Shown here piece by piece: positions 13,699 through 27,754 of a stretch of DNA of 64,000 nucleotides. The translations under genes were made by a program, and so were the position numbers. The DNA is taken from NCBI GenBank assembly GCA_026214975.1, contig CM047806.1, positions 79,469,599 through 79,533,598 on the forward strand. Reading direction: 5' to 3'. The DNA comes from Gentiana macrophylla (lineage: Eukaryota > Streptophyta > Magnoliopsida > Gentianales > Gentianaceae). Position 1 is the stretch's first letter; the number at the start of each line of letters is the position of its first letter. Under the pieces are notes generated by a model, which had not been told where the DNA came from, did not search any database, and was given only the letters and a program-made list of their open reading frames with translations.

Positions 13699-14125
13699 TG
13701 ACGCGATACGTGCCCAGGAAGTGGCTAAGGGATCAATAACGAGCTATGGAAAACCTAGACCTAGCGTCTCCGACCTAGGACTGAGGCTAAGAACACACAA
13801 TGTCTCGCTCACGACGCCGATTCGTTCTTGAAAGGGTGTGTCTTCTACGATAAAGAAGACACTCACTCGCAAGTGATTTGTTAAGTCGACTCGAGAAAAG
13901 GTTTAGTAAAATCTCATTGATAATCTGTGTTGTAAAATTACAAGTAGAATGCCTTTATATAGGCCATAAAATAAAAGACTAAAATACTCCTAAGCCATGT
14001 GGGACAAATTACATAGTAATTTTCACCACTTTATTTTCTGGTGGGCCTAACCTAACTCTAATAAGCCCAAATTGCTTTTATTTGCTAAAAACAAACACTT
14101 AACCCAGTATACTATGATATAGACA
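13699..14125 (-). repeat. element C 3' LTR
   Basis: This 427-bp repeat starts with TG and ends with CA (GATATAGACA). Its left end joins satellite directly. Compared with the copy at 16599 it retains about 45 bp containing CTAAGCCATGTGGGAC that the other has lost. Confidence 0.8.
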
Positions 14126-14436
14126 TCTCCCCGAATAGGCTTTTGGCCTATTACTACTTAAAAACAGCATAAAATAATACAAAGGACCAAAGTGGCGCCC
14201 CAAATAAATGGGCTGGCCTTATTGACACAAAAATCAAATAAAAGACTCATAATTAACTTATCCAAGTCCATCTTCATGCTCTTCTAGCCCAATAATATAT
14301 ATAGTGCATTTCATAGTATGGTCTTCAACTTGCTTGGACTGGATCACATCATTCCCTCCCGGTTCAAAAGGAATCGTCCTCGAATCATCATAAAATTCTG
14401 AATCCCACACCACTCTTGAACAACCCACAAAAATCA
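14126..14436. other. element C 3' untranslated part with polypurine tract
   Basis: Next to the LTR the minus strand reads GGGGAGA, a polypurine tract for plus-strand priming. The rest is AT-rich and non-coding, including a CCCTCCCGGTTCAAAAGG phrase near 14355. No gene is seen. Confidence 0.55.
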
Positions 14437-15408
14437 TCAACGAAAACCGGGATCAAATATAAAGTGGATATACAACTTCAAATCAATTGACCGTTGACAT
14501 AATGAGCCAAGCGTCACCAATGGAACAAAAGAACAATCCCTCGGCTTGATATTGTCGATGAAGCTGGGGAAAGTAGCAATATAATCATAGTAACTCAGAC
14601 TAGGATAGGCATCCCCATGTGCAACAAACAGGTCAATGAAAATATTATCTGGCTTGCCATCAATATGATCTAGATAACGAGAAACCAAAGGCAATATAGG
14701 GGCTGCATTAGATGTATCCAACAGCCCGGTTTCCTCCACGTGTGGATGATCCACATGTACCTGCACAGAAGACAAAATAGAACTCGAACACGCGGTCGGT
14801 GAAGTATTACAAACCACATCATTCTCCGCAATTTTCTCAACCACCAATTGAAGACTATGCTCACCATCAGTCTCCTCCACATGCTCATGTCCCTCTACAA
14901 TTTTCTCTTCCACAACTGTTTCCACACGCTCAACATTACTCTCAACATGACCGGCAACAAACGTCTCATCAATGTGAACTATCTCATCCACAACTAATGC
15001 CGCATCATCATTAACTACTTCGGGTACACTCTCTATTTTCTCATCCAAAATTTTAGGCGCATTCAACTCCACCACACTCTCACCTTCCTCCTCTTTCAAC
15101 TCCTCCGCACAAACACTAACAATCTCTTCTTTTCCCGCTGCAACTAATTCTTTTTTCTTTTCATCTGCAACCACCCGTGTGGCCTCATCATACTTGGCCC
15201 ATAATAGGTCAACTTCCCGCCACTTTTGCATCATAACCTCCTTGTCTTCATTATATTTTTTGATCAACTTCTCAATTTTCCTATGCACCTCTGCTAACCC
15301 TTTATCATTTTCCACATTTTTAGACTCTTCAATCTTGAGATCACACTCTTGTGTATAAGGTCGTGATTCAAGGACATACTCCTTTCCATAAACGTAAAAG
15401 AATACCAT
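14437..15408 (-). CDS. acidic Glu/Val-rich hypothetical protein of element C
   Basis: An uninterrupted 323-codon frame fills most of the interior of element C. I do not recognise the family. The first quarter has a charged, coiled-coil-like stretch (about residues 25-90, with HRKIEKLIKKYNEDKE). The middle (about 100-215) is rich in Glu and Val with repeated VVE/VDE words. The last quarter is more hydrophobic and ends FIFDPGFR. No zinc knuckle, protease, RT or integrase motif is visible. An in-frame TAA lies shortly upstream of the ATG, and a related-looking frame ends 32 bp upstream, so this may be the 3' part of a longer gene broken by a frameshift or separated by an intron. It could be a captured host fragment or a Gag-like protein. 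Confidence 0.45.
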   Translation of the reverse strand: MVFFYVYGKEYVLESRPYTQECDLKIEESKNVENDKGLAEVHRKIEKLIKKYNEDKEVMMQKWREVDLLWAKYDEATRVVADEKKKELVAAGKEEIVSVCAEELKEEEGESVVELNAPKILDEKIESVPEVVNDDAALVVDEIVHIDETFVAGHVESNVERVETVVEEKIVEGHEHVEETDGEHSLQLVVEKIAENDVVCNTSPTACSSSILSSVQVHVDHPHVEETGLLDTSNAAPILPLVSRYLDHIDGKPDNIFIDLFVAHGDAYPSLSYYDYIATFPSFIDNIKPRDCSFVPLVTLGSLCQRSIDLKLYIHFIFDPGFR

Positions 15409-15440
15409 GTACGAGATGAATTATGACGTACCTTGTACAA

Positions 15441-15737
15441 TTATAACCACGGCTTTGCCAATGTCAAAGGTTCACCATTGAGGGGAACCACATCACATAA
15501 TATATTACATCGATGACCTCTAATCGACAAAGGAACCCATGCTTGTATTGTAACCCAAAACTTATTAATTCCCTCAACAAAGTAATGAGGATAATCATGT
15601 CTTTCCATCGCCAATTTCAATTCTCTAACCACCTTACTGCTAATCAGATTCTCTTTGCCCAGATGATCAAGGCACAACTCATATTCCTTCTCCCAAATGA
15701 GACAATGTGAATAAAATAAGTTGTAATCCATGACCAA
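15441..15737 (-). pseudogene. upstream 98-residue fragment of element C gene
   Basis: This short frame begins MVMDYNLFYSHCLIWEKEYE and ends LTLAKPWL, about 32 bp before the larger acidic frame on the same strand. Its composition (aromatic and charged, no low complexity) looks like real coding sequence. Its stop is followed on the minus strand by AGGTACGT, which resembles a splice donor, so the two frames could be exons or halves of one frameshifted gene. I do not recognise the protein. Confidence 0.4.
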
Positions 15738-16598
15738 AATATTTATATCCTCACAATTCTGTCGTGTTTATGCTCGCTCATATATAGATATAAACCATAA
15801 AACAAATCACAACAGCGAGCAAACCCTAATTATGATGCTGTCAGAAATTTCAGAATCTAAGTAGTGAGTGGTCGTGCAGATTGTGATTAAACTACTTCAA
15901 ATCTGGACAAACTCAAAAGCCAAAAGTTGTAGAACAGATAGTTTTATAAAGGCTGTCAAATTCAGATTTTTTGGAGTTATAGAAGTCGATCAAACAATCG
16001 TTTTTCAGAAACTGGTGCAATCTATCAAAATTTTCCAGATTGATAGCAGTGTCTTGCGGTGCCAATTGCGATTAAACTACAACGATTTTGGAAAAACTCA
16101 AAAGACAAAAGTTGTAGATCTGCGAATTGCATATAATATCACCAATTTTCAGGTAATTCTGAATCTTCTAGACCACAAAAATCGAATTCAAATGATGATT
16201 TATGGCTTAAGTTTTTCAAGACAGATGGTTTGTAGTAATCTGTAGTTTTGGGGAGTATTCACGTTGAATCTGAACTAGGTGTAAAGACGCAAATTGTATA
16301 TAGAGATGTATTTGAGAAGTGGTAAAAATGTCAGAATTTTTAGAGGTGTTTTGGGTAGGGAACGGCTTGATACAAAAATGGGTCTGGAAAAACAATTAGG
16401 GTTCTTGGGATGAAGGTTTGAAGATTTGATGAATCTTCAAGTTTTCCGGGTAGGATTATGAAGATTTGAGATTTATGGTTGGGGAGGGGATGAAATTAAA
16501 GGAGAACAAGAACATTTTTTTTTTTTTGATAATACGAAAATAAAGAGAAGAAAACAATGGGATATTTGATACCTTAGTCGCTGATCTCTGCTACAAAC
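15738..16598. other. element C leader with internal duplication and degenerate primer site
   Basis: This is a non-coding 5' leader on the minus strand. A phrase GATTAAACTAC followed by AAACTCAAAAG and CAAAAGTTGTAGA occurs at about 15884-15940 and again at about 16070-16125, an internal duplication with an offset near 185 bp. A T12-13 run lies at 16516-16528. Next to the LTR the minus strand reads TTTGTAGCAGAGATC, resembling a decayed initiator-Met primer site. An open frame on the plus strand here is judged spurious. Confidence 0.5.
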
Positions 16599-16979
16599 TG
16601 ACGCGATACGTGCCCAGGAAGTGGCTAAGAGATCAATAACGAGCTATGGAAAACCTAGACCTAGCGTCTCCGACCAAGGACTGAGGCCAAGAACACACAA
16701 TGTCTCGCTCGCGACGCTCATTCACTCTTGAAAGGGTGTATCTTCTACGACAAAGAAGACAATCACTCGCAAGTGATTTGTAAAGTCAACTCGACATAGA
16801 AAAGTTTGAAAATCTCAATAATGATTTGTGTTGTATAATTACAAGTAGAATTCCTTTATATAGGCTACAAAATAAAAGACTACTTTATTTTTTGGTGGGC
16901 CTAACCTAACTCTAATAAGCCCAAATGGCGTTTATTTGCTAAAAACAAACAGTTAACCCAATATACTATGATATAGGAA
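16599..16979 (-). repeat. element C 5' LTR
   Basis: It matches 13699-14125 closely but lacks about 45 bp in the middle (after AAAAGACTA, near 16885). The far end reads GATATAGGAAT where the other copy has GATATAGACA, so the terminal CA is lost. Confidence 0.75.
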
Positions 16980-17034
16980 TCTTCCCGAATGGGTTTTTGG
17001 CCTATTACTACTTAAAAACATCATAAAATAATAC
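16980..17034 (-). repeat. partial second interior of element C fused to satellite
   Basis: CTTCCCGAATGGGTTTTTGG and the following bases match 14127-14184 and then switch to satellite (ATACTCGCACATTTCC). Four bases, ATAC at 17031-17034, fit both partners. This fragment implies a former tandem neighbour sharing the LTR. Confidence 0.75.
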
Positions 17035-19874
17035 TCGCACATTTCCATAGAAATCCACAATACTTGCACATTTCCATAGAAATCCACAATACTTGCACAT
17101 TTTCGTAGATAGTCCATGATGCTTGCACGCTTCAATGCAAAATACACGATGCATGCACATTACCACATAAAATACACAATACTAACATATTACCATATAA
17201 AATCCACGATACTTGCACATTTCCATGCAAGATACAGCATACTTGTACATTTCTTTGCAAAATACACGATACCCGCAAATTTCTCTAGACAATCCAAAAT
17301 ACTTGGACATTTCCATAGAAAATCCATGATGATTGCATGCTTCAATGCAAAATACACTATACTTCCACATTACCACATAAAATCCATGATACATGCACAT
17401 TACCATGCAAAATACACCATACTTGCACATTCTCCTAGAAAATCTACCGTACTGGCGCATTTCCATGCAAAATACATGATAGTTGCACAGTTCCACAAAA
17501 AATCCATGATACTTGCTTATTTTTATGCAAAATACACGTACGTACTCATTTTCATAGAAGATCCTTGTAACTTCCACACTTCCATGCCAAACCCACGATA
17601 CATACACATTCAACATAAAATGCATGATACTTGCACATTTCCATAGAAAATCCAACATACTTGCACATTTCCGTAGAAAATCCATGATGTTTGCACGTTT
17701 CCATGCAAAAAGACACCATACTTGCACATTTCCATACAAAATACACTATACTTGCACATTTACATAGAAAATCCATCATACTTTCACCTTTCCATAGAAA
17801 ATCCATGACGCTAGCATGTTTCCATGCAAAATATGGGATAGTTGCACATTACATTATAAAATACATGATACTTGCACATTTCCATGCAAAATACACGTAC
17901 TTGCACATTTCCATAGAAAATCTTCATACTTCCACATTTCCACGCAAAATCCACGATACCTGCACATTCCATAGAAAATCCACCATACTTGTCACATTCC
18001 ATAGAAAATCCACCATACTTGCACATTTCCATAAAAAAAATCCATGATACTTGCATTTTTCCGCACAAAATACACGATACTTGCACATTACCACGTAAAA
18101 TCCACGACACTTGCACATTTCCTTTCAAAATACATAATACTTGCCCATTTCCACACGATATCCATGATACTTCCACAGTTTCATGCAAATTACACGTACT
18201 TGCACATTTTCATTGATGATCATTGATACTTCCACATTTCCACACCAAATCCACGATACTTGTACATTTCACAGAAAATCCATGATACTCGCATATTTCC
18301 ATAGAAAATCCACAATATTTGCACATTTCCAAAGAAAATCCATGATCCTTGCACGCATCAAAACAAAATACACGATGCTTGGACATTACCACAAAAAATA
18401 CGCAATACTTGCACATTACCACTTAAAATCCACGATACTTGCACATTTCATTGCAAAATACACCATACTTGCACATTTCCATGCAAAATACACGATACTC
18501 TCACATTTCTATAGAAAATCAAAAATACTTGCACATTTCCATAGAAAATCCATGATGCTTGCACGCTTCAATGTAAAATACACGATACTTGCACATTACC
18601 ACATAAAATGCACGATACTTGCACATTTCCATGCAAAATACACGATACTTGCACATTTCAACGCAAAATACACTACACTTGCACATTACAACATAAAATC
18701 CACGATACTTGCACATTACATTGCAAAATACACCATACTTGCACATTTTCATCGAAAATCTACCGTACTAGCACATTTCCACGCAATATACATGATACTT
18801 GCACAGTTCCACATAAAATCCATGATACTTGCTACTTTTCAAGCAAAATACACGTACTTACACATTTCCATAGAAGATCCTTGATTCTTGGACATTTCCA
18901 CGCGAAATCCATGATACTTGCACATTCCACATAAAATCCATTATACTTGCAGATTTTCATAGAAAATCCAACATACTTGCACATTTCCATATAAAATCCA
19001 TGATGTTTGCACGTTTCCATGAAAAATACACGATACTTGCACATTTCCATTCAAAATAAACTATACTTGCACATTTACATAGAAATTCCACAATACTTGC
19101 ACATTTTCATAGAAAATCCATGACGCTTGCACGTTTCCATGCAAAATACGCAATAGTTGCACATTACTATATAAAATACATGATACTTGCACATTTCTAC
19201 GCAAAATACACGTACTTGCTCATTTTCATAGAAAATCCACATTACTTTTACATTCTATAGAAAATCCACCATACCTGCGCATTTCCCTAGAAAATCCATG
19301 ATACTTGCACTTGTCCATGCAAAATACGTGATAGTTGAACATTACAATATAAAATACATGATACTTCCACATTTCCATGCCAAATCCACAATACTTGCAC
19401 ATTCCATAGAAAATCCACCATACTTGAACATTCTATTGAAAATCGACCATACTCGCACATTTCCATAGAAAATCCATGATACTTGCACTTGTCCACGCAA
19501 AATACACGATACATGCACACTACCACATAAAGTCCACGATACTTGCATATTTCCATTCAAAATACATGATACTTGTACAATTACACGCGAAATCCATGAT
19601 ATTTGCCCATTTTCATACAAATTACACGTACTTGCACATTTCCATAGAAGATCTTTGATACTTGGACATTTCCATGCCGAATCCACGACGATACTTGCAC
19701 ATTCCACAAAAACTCCATGATATTTGCACATTTGCACGTTTCCATAGAGAATCCATGATGCTTGCACATTTCGATTCAAAAATACACAATACTTGCACAT
19801 TTCCATGCTAAATACATGATACTTGCATATTTCCACGCAAAATACATTATAATTGCACATTACTACATAAAATC

Positions 19875-22800
19875 CATGATACTTGCACATTTCCATGCAA
19901 ATACTTGCACATTTTCACATAAAATACACGTACTTGCACATTTCCATTGTGGATCCTTGATACTTTCACATTTCCATGCCAAATCAACGATATTTGCACA
20001 TTCCACTGAAAATCCACGATACATGCATATTTTCATAGAAAATCCACAATACTTGCACATTTCCATAGAAAATCCTTGATGCTTGCACGCTTCAATAAAA
20101 ATACACAATACTTGCACATTACCACATAAAATCTATGATACTTGCACATTTCCATTCAAAAGACACAATACTTTTACATTTCAATTCAAAATACACTATA
20201 CTTGCACATTTCGGTAGAAAATCCACCATACTTGCACATTTCCACGTGAAATCCATGATACTTGCCCATTTATGCAAATTACACGCACTTGCACAGTTCC
20301 ATTGAAGACCCTTGATACTCGAACATTTCCACGCCGAATCCATGATACTTGCACTTTCCACTGACTATCCACGGTATCTGCACATTTCCAAAGAAAATCC
20401 ACCATACATGCACATTTGCATAGAGAATCCATGATGCTTGCATGTTTCGATGCAAAAATACACGATACTTGCACATTTCAAAGAAAAATTCACGTACATG
20501 CACATTTCCATTGAAGATCCTTGATACTTTCACATTTCCACGATACTTGCACATCTCAAAGAAAATCCCTGATACTCGCACATTTCCATAGAAAATCCGC
20601 AATACTTCCACATTTCCATAGAAAATCCATGATGCTTGCACGCTTCAATACAAAATACATGATGCTTGCACATTACCACATAAAAGACACAATACTTGCA
20701 TATTACCACCTAAAATCCATGATACTTGCACATTTCCATGCAATATACACCATACTTGCACATTTCCATGCAAAATACATGATACTCGCACATTTCTCTT
20801 AAAAATCCACAATATTCGCACATTTCAAAAGAAAATCCATGATACTTGCACATTTCCGTGAAAAATACATGATACTTGTATATTTCCATTCAAAATATAC
20901 TATTCTTGCACATTTCAACACAAAATACACGATACTTGCACATTTCCATGCAAAATACACTATACTTGCACTTTACAGCATAAAATCCACGATACTTGCA
21001 CATTTCCATGTAAAATACATCATACTTGCACATTTTCATAGAAAACCTACTGTGCTTGCATATTTCCATGCAAAATACAATATACTTGAACAGTTCCACG
21101 TAAAATCCATGATACTAGCTAATTTTCATGCAAAATACACGTACTTGCACATTTCCATGCCAAATCTACGATATTTGTACATTCCACAGAAAATCCATGA
21201 TACTTGCACATTTCAATAGAAAATCCAACATACTTGCACATTTCCATAAAAGATCCATGGTGTTTGTACACGATACTTGCCCATTTCCACGCAAAATACA
21301 CTATACTTGCACATTTACACAGAAAATCGACCATACTTGCATATTTCCATAGAAAATCCACGATGCTTGTACGTTTCCATGCAAAATACATGATAGTTCC
21401 ACATTACAATATAAAATACATGATACTTGCACATTTCCACACAAAATACACATACTTGCTCATTTCCATAGAAAACCATGATACTTGCACTTTTGCATGC
21501 AAAATCCACGATACTTGTACATTCCATAGAAAATCCACCATACTTGCACGTTCTATTGAAAATCCACCATACGTGCACATTTCCATACAAAATCCAGGAT
21601 ACTTGCACTTTTCCACGCAAAATACACGATACTTGCATATTACCACATAAAATCCACGATACTTGCACATTTCCATTCAAAATACACGATACTTGCACAT
21701 TTCCACGCGAATCCACGATACTTGCACATTTTCATGCAAATTACACGAACTTGCACATCTCCATTGAAGATCCTTGATACATGCACATTTCCACGCCGAA
21801 TCCATGAAACTTGCACATACATAGAAAATCCATGATATTTGCACATTTCCATAGAAAACCCAACATATTTGCACATTTCCATAGAGAATCCAGGATGCTT
21901 TCTTGTTTCCATGCAAAAATACACGATTCTTGCACATTTCCACGTACACGATACTTGCACATTTCCATGCAAAATACACTATACTTGCACATTTCCATAG
22001 AAAATCAACCTTACTTGCCAATTTTTATAGAAAATCCATGATGCTGGCACGTTACCATGCAAAATATGCGATACTTGCACATTACCACATAAAATCCACG
22101 ATACTTGCACATTTCCATGCAAAATCCATGATACATGCACATTTTCATGCAAAATACATGTACTTGCACATTTCCGTTGAAGATCCTTGATACTTTCACA
22201 CCACACCAAATCCACGATACTTGCACATTCCATAGAAAATCCTTGATTCGAGCACATTTCCATAGAAATCCACAATACTTGAACATTTCCATAGAAAACC
22301 CATGATGCTTGCACGCTTCAGTGCAAATACATGTTACATTCACATTACCACGTAAAATCCATGATACTTGCACATTTCCACACAAAATATATGATACTTG
22401 TACATTTCCATTCAAAATACACTATTCTTGCACATTTCCACACAAAATACACGATCCTTGCACATTTCCTTGCAAAATACACTATACTTGCACATTACCA
22501 CATAAAATCCACGATACTTGCACATTTACATGCAAAATACATCATACATGCACATTTTCACAGAAAAACCTACCGCACTAGCATATTTCCACGCAAAATA
22601 CAATATACTTGCACAGTTCCACGAAAAATCCATGATACCTGCTAATTTTCATGCAAAATACACGTACTTGCACATTTCCACGCCAAATCCATGATACTTG
22701 CACATTCCACAGAAAATCCATGATACTTGCACATTTCAATAGAAAATCCAACATACTTGCACATTTCCATAGAAAATCCATGATGTTTGTACGTTTCCAT

Positions 22801-23814
22801 GCAAAAATACACGATACATGCACATTTCCATGCAAAATATACTATACTTGCACTTTTACATAGAAAATCATATTGCATATTTCAATAAAAAATCCATGAT
22901 GCTTGCACGTTTCCAAGCAAAATACGCGATAGTTGCACATTACAATATAAAATACATGATACTTGCACATTTCCACGCAAAATACACATACTTGCTCATT
23001 TCCATAGAAAATCTTGATACTTGCACATTTTCACGCCAAACCCACGATACTTGCACATTTCATAAAAAATCCACCATACTTACACATTATATAGAAAATC
23101 CACCAAACTTGCACATTTCCATATAAATCCATGATACTTGCACTTTTCCATGCAAAATACACGATACTTGCACATTACCACATATAATCCACGATACTTG
23201 CATATTTCAATTCCAAATACACGATACTTGCACATTTCCACGCGAATCCAAGAAACTTGCACATTTTCATGCAAATTACACTTACTTGCACATTTCCATA
23301 AAAGATCCTTGATACTTGGACTTTTCCACACGAAATCCACGATACTTGCACATTCCACAAATAATCCATGAGATTTGCACATTTCCATAGAAAATCCAAC
23401 ATACTTGCACATTTCCATAGAGAATCCATGATGCTTTCACGTTTCCATGCAAAATACACGTACTTGCTCATTTCCTTAGAAAATCTACCAAACTTGCACA
23501 ATCTATAGAAAATCCACTATACTTGCCCATTTCCTTAGAAAATCCTTGATACTTGCACTTGTCCACGCAAAATACGCGATAGTTGCACATTACAATATAA
23601 ATACATGATACTTGCACATTTCCACGCAAAATACACGTACTTGCTCATTTCAATAGAAAATCTACCAAACTTGCACTTTCTATAGAAAATCCACTATACC
23701 TGCACATTTCTTTAGAAAATCCATGATACTTGCACTTGTCCACGCAAAATACGCGATAGTTGCGCATTACAATATAAAATACATGATACTTCCACATTTC
23801 CACGCCAAATACAT
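19875..23814 (+). repeat. 3.94-kb higher-order satellite unit, copy 1
   Basis: About 130 monomers in this stretch recur in the same order in the next 3.94 kb. Diagnostic landmarks are AATACTTGCACATTTTCACA (19908 and 23844), CACATTTCAAAGAAAAATTC (20474 and 24411) and ACTATTCTTGCAC (20897 and 24836), each offset by about 3.94 kb. Single-base differences between copies are few by eye. Confidence 0.88.
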
Positions 23815-26800
23815 GATACTTGCAAATTTCCATGCAAATACTTGCACATTTTCACACAAAATACACGTACTTGCACATTTCCATTGGGGATCCTTGATAC
23901 TTTCACATTTCCATGCCAAATCAACGATATTTGCACATCCACTTAAAATCCACGATACACGCACATTTCCATAGAAAATCCACAATACTTGCACATTTCC
24001 ATAGAAAATCCTTGATGCTTGCACGCTTCAATAAAAATACACAATACTTGCACATTACCACATAAAATCTATGATACTTGCACATTTCCATGCAAAAGAC
24101 ACAATACTTTTACATTTCAATTCAAAATACACTATACTTGCACATTTCCGTAGAAAATCCACCATACTTGCACATTTCCACGTGAAATCCATGATACTTG
24201 CACATTTCATGCAAATTACAAATACTTGCACAGTTCCATTGAAGACCCTTGATACTTGAACATTTCCACGCCGAATCCATGATACTTGCACTTTCCACTG
24301 AATATCCACGGTATCTGCACATTTCCATAGAAAATCCAACATACATGCACATTTGCATAGAGAATCCTTGATGCTTGCATGTTTCGATGCAAAAATACAC
24401 GATACTTGCACATTTCAAAGAAAAATTCACGGACTTGCACATTTCCATTGAAGATCCTTGATACTTTCACATTTCCACGATACTTGCGCATCTCAAAGAA
24501 AATCCCTGATACACGCACATTTCCATAGAAAATCTGCAATACTTCCACATTTCCATAGAAAATCCATGATGCTTGCACGCTTCAATACAAAATACATGAT
24601 GCTTGCACATTACCACATAAAAGACACAATACTTGCACATTACCACATAAAATCCATGATACTTGCACATTTCCATGCAATATACACCATACTTGCACAT
24701 TTCCATGCAAAATACATGATACTCGCACATTTCTCTTAAAAATCCACAATATTCGCACATTTCAAAAGAAAATCCATGATACTTGCACATTTTCGTGCAA
24801 AATACATGATACTTGTATATTTCCATTCAAAATATACTATTCTTGCACATTTCAACACAAAATACACGATACTTGCACATTTCCACGCAAAATACACTAT
24901 ACTTGCACTTTACAACATAAAATCCACGATACTTGCACATTTCCAAGTAAAATACATCATACTTGCACATTTTCACAGAAAACCTACCGTGCTTGCATAT
25001 TTCCAGGCAAAATACAATATACTTGCACAGTTCCACGTAAAATCCATGATACTAGTTAATTTTCATGCAAAATACACGTACTTGCACATTTTCACGCCAA
25101 ATCTACGATAGTTGTACATTCCACAGAAAATCCATGATACTTGCACATTTCAATAGAAAATCAAACAAACTTGCACATTTCCATAAAAAATCCATGATGT
25201 TTGTACACGATACTTGCACATTTCCACGCAAAATACACTATACTTGCACATTTACATAGAAAATCGACCATACTTGCATATTTCCATAGAAAATCCACGA
25301 TGCTTGTACGTTTCCATGCAAAATACATGATAGTTCCACATTACAATATAAAATACATGATACTTGCACATTTCCACGCAAAATACACATACTTGCTTAT
25401 TTCCATAGAAAACCTTCATACTTGCACTTTTGCATGCCAAATCCACGATACTTTCAGATTCGATAGAAAATCCACCATACTTGCACGTTCTATAGAAAAT
25501 CCACCATACGTGCACATTTCCATACAAAATCCAGGATACTTGCACTTTTCCACGCAAAATACACGATACTTGCATATTACCACATAAAATCCACGATACT
25601 TGCACATTTCCATTCAAAATACACGATACTTGCACATTTCTACGTGAATCCACGATACTTGCACATTTTCATGCAAATTACACGAACTTGCACATCTCCA
25701 TTGAAGATCCTTGATACATGCACATTTCCACACTTAATCCATGATACTTGCACATTCCATAGAAAATCCATGATATTTGCACATTTCCATAGAAAACCCA
25801 ACATATTTGCACATTTTCATAGACAATCCAGGATGCTTGCTTGTTTCAATGCAAAAATACACGATTCTTGCACATTTCCACGTACACGATACTTGCACAT
25901 TTCCATGCAAAATACACTATACTTGCACATTTCCATAGAAAATCAACCTTACTTGCCAATTTTTATAGAAAATCCATGATGCTGGCATGTTACCATGCAA
26001 AATATGCGATACTTGCACATTACCACATAAAATCCACGATACTTGCACATTTCCATGCAAAATCCATGATACATGCACATTTTCATGCAAAATACACGTA
26101 CTTGCACATTTCCGTGGAAGATCCTTGATACTTTCACACCACACCAAATCCACGATACTTGCACATTCCATAGAAAATCCTTGATTCGAGCACATTTCCA
26201 TAGAAATCCACAATACTTGAACATTTCCATAGAAAACCCTTGATGCTTGCACGCTTCAGTGCAAATACATGTTACATGCACATTACCACATAAAAGCCAT
26301 GATACTTGCACATTTCCACGCAAAATACATGATACTTGTACATTTCCATTCAAAATACACTATTCTTGCACATTTCCACACAAAACACAAGATCCTTGCA
26401 CGTTTCCTTGCAAAATACACTATACTTGCACATTACCACATAAAATCCACGATACTTGCACATTTACATGAAAAATACATCATACTTGCACATTTTCACA
26501 GAAAACCTACCGCACTTGCATATTTCCACGCAAAATACAATATACTTGCACAGTTCCATGAAAAATCCATGTTACCTGCTAATTTACATGCAAAATACAC
26601 GTACTTGCACATTTCCACGCCAAATCCATGATACTTGCACATTCCACAGAAAATCCATGATACTTGCACATTTCAATAGAAAATCCAACATACTTGCACA
26701 TTTCCATAGAAAATCCATGATGTTTGTACGTTTCCATGCAAAAATACACGATACATGCACATTTCCATGCAAAATACACTATACTTGCACTTTTACATAG

Positions 26801-27754
26801 AAAATCAACCATACTTGCATATTTCAATAAAAAAATCCATGATGCTTGCACGTTTCCAAGCAAAATACGCGATAGTTGCACATTACAATATAAAATACAA
26901 GATACTTGCACATTTCCACGCAAAATACACACACTTGCTCATTTCCATAGAAAATCTTGATACTTGCACATTTCCACGCCAAATCCACGATACTTGCACA
27001 TTCCATAAAATATCCACCATACTTGCACATTCTATAGAAAATCCACCATACTTGCATATTTCCATATAAAATCCATGATACTTGCATTTTTCCATGCAAA
27101 ATACATGATACTTGCACATTACCACATATAATCCACGATACTTGCGTATTTCCAATCAAAATACATGATACTTGCACATTCCACGCGAATCCAAGAAACT
27201 TGCACATTTTCATGCAAATTACACGTACTTGCACATTTCCATTAAAGATCCTTGATACTTGGACTTTTCCACACGAAATCCACGATACTTGCACATTCCA
27301 CAAATAATCCATGAGATTTGCACATTTCCATAGAAAATCCAACATACTTGCACATTTCCATAGAGAATCCATGATGCTTGCACGTTTCCATGCAAAATAC
27401 ACGTACTTGCTCGTTTCCTTAGAAAATCTACCAAACTTGCACAATCTATAGAAAATCCACTATACTTGCACATTTCCTTAGAAAATCCTTGATACTTGCA
27501 CTTGTCCACGCAAAATACGCGATAGTTGCACATTACAATATAAATACATGATACTTGCACATTTCCACGCAAAATACACGTACTTGCTCATTTCAATAGA
27601 AAATCTACCAAACTTGCACATTCTATAGAAAATCCACTATACTTGCACATTTCCTTAGAAAATCCATGATACTTGCACTTGTCCACGCAAAATACGCGAT
27701 AGTTGCGCATTACAATATAAAATACATGATACTTCCACATTTCCATGCCAAATC
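23815..27754 (+). repeat. 3.94-kb higher-order satellite unit, copy 2
   Basis: This is the second tandem copy. Similarity ends near 27750, where the phrase ACATGATACTTCCACATTTCC is followed by different monomers. Within each copy the run starting ACTATTCTTGCAC appears twice about 1.52 kb apart (24836 and 26358; 20897 and 22421), so a smaller nested duplication predates the 3.94-kb event. Confidence 0.88.

Larger units (their letters stand above)
13699..17034 (-). mobile_element. element C: small non-autonomous LTR retroelement, tandem-type and truncated
   Basis: Two direct repeats (13699-14125 and 16599-16979) begin TGACGCGATACGTGCCCAGG and bound a 2.47-kb interior holding one acidic reading frame, but no protease, reverse transcriptase or integrase. 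Read on the minus strand, a purine run abuts the 3' LTR (plus-strand TCTCCCCG at 14126) and a degenerate primer-site-like stretch follows the 5' LTR. Beyond the right LTR lie 55 bp (16980-17034) that repeat the start of the interior (14126-14184) before satellite begins. The layout is therefore LTR-interior-LTR-partial interior, as if cut from a tandem pair. The PPT style suggests Ty3/gypsy-like ancestry, but the lineage is unproven. Confidence 0.75.

Noticed and set aside
15868..16245. Plus-strand 125-codon frame in element C leader
   Set aside because: It overlaps an internal non-coding duplication, lies opposite to the element's coding strand, and shows no recognisable domain.
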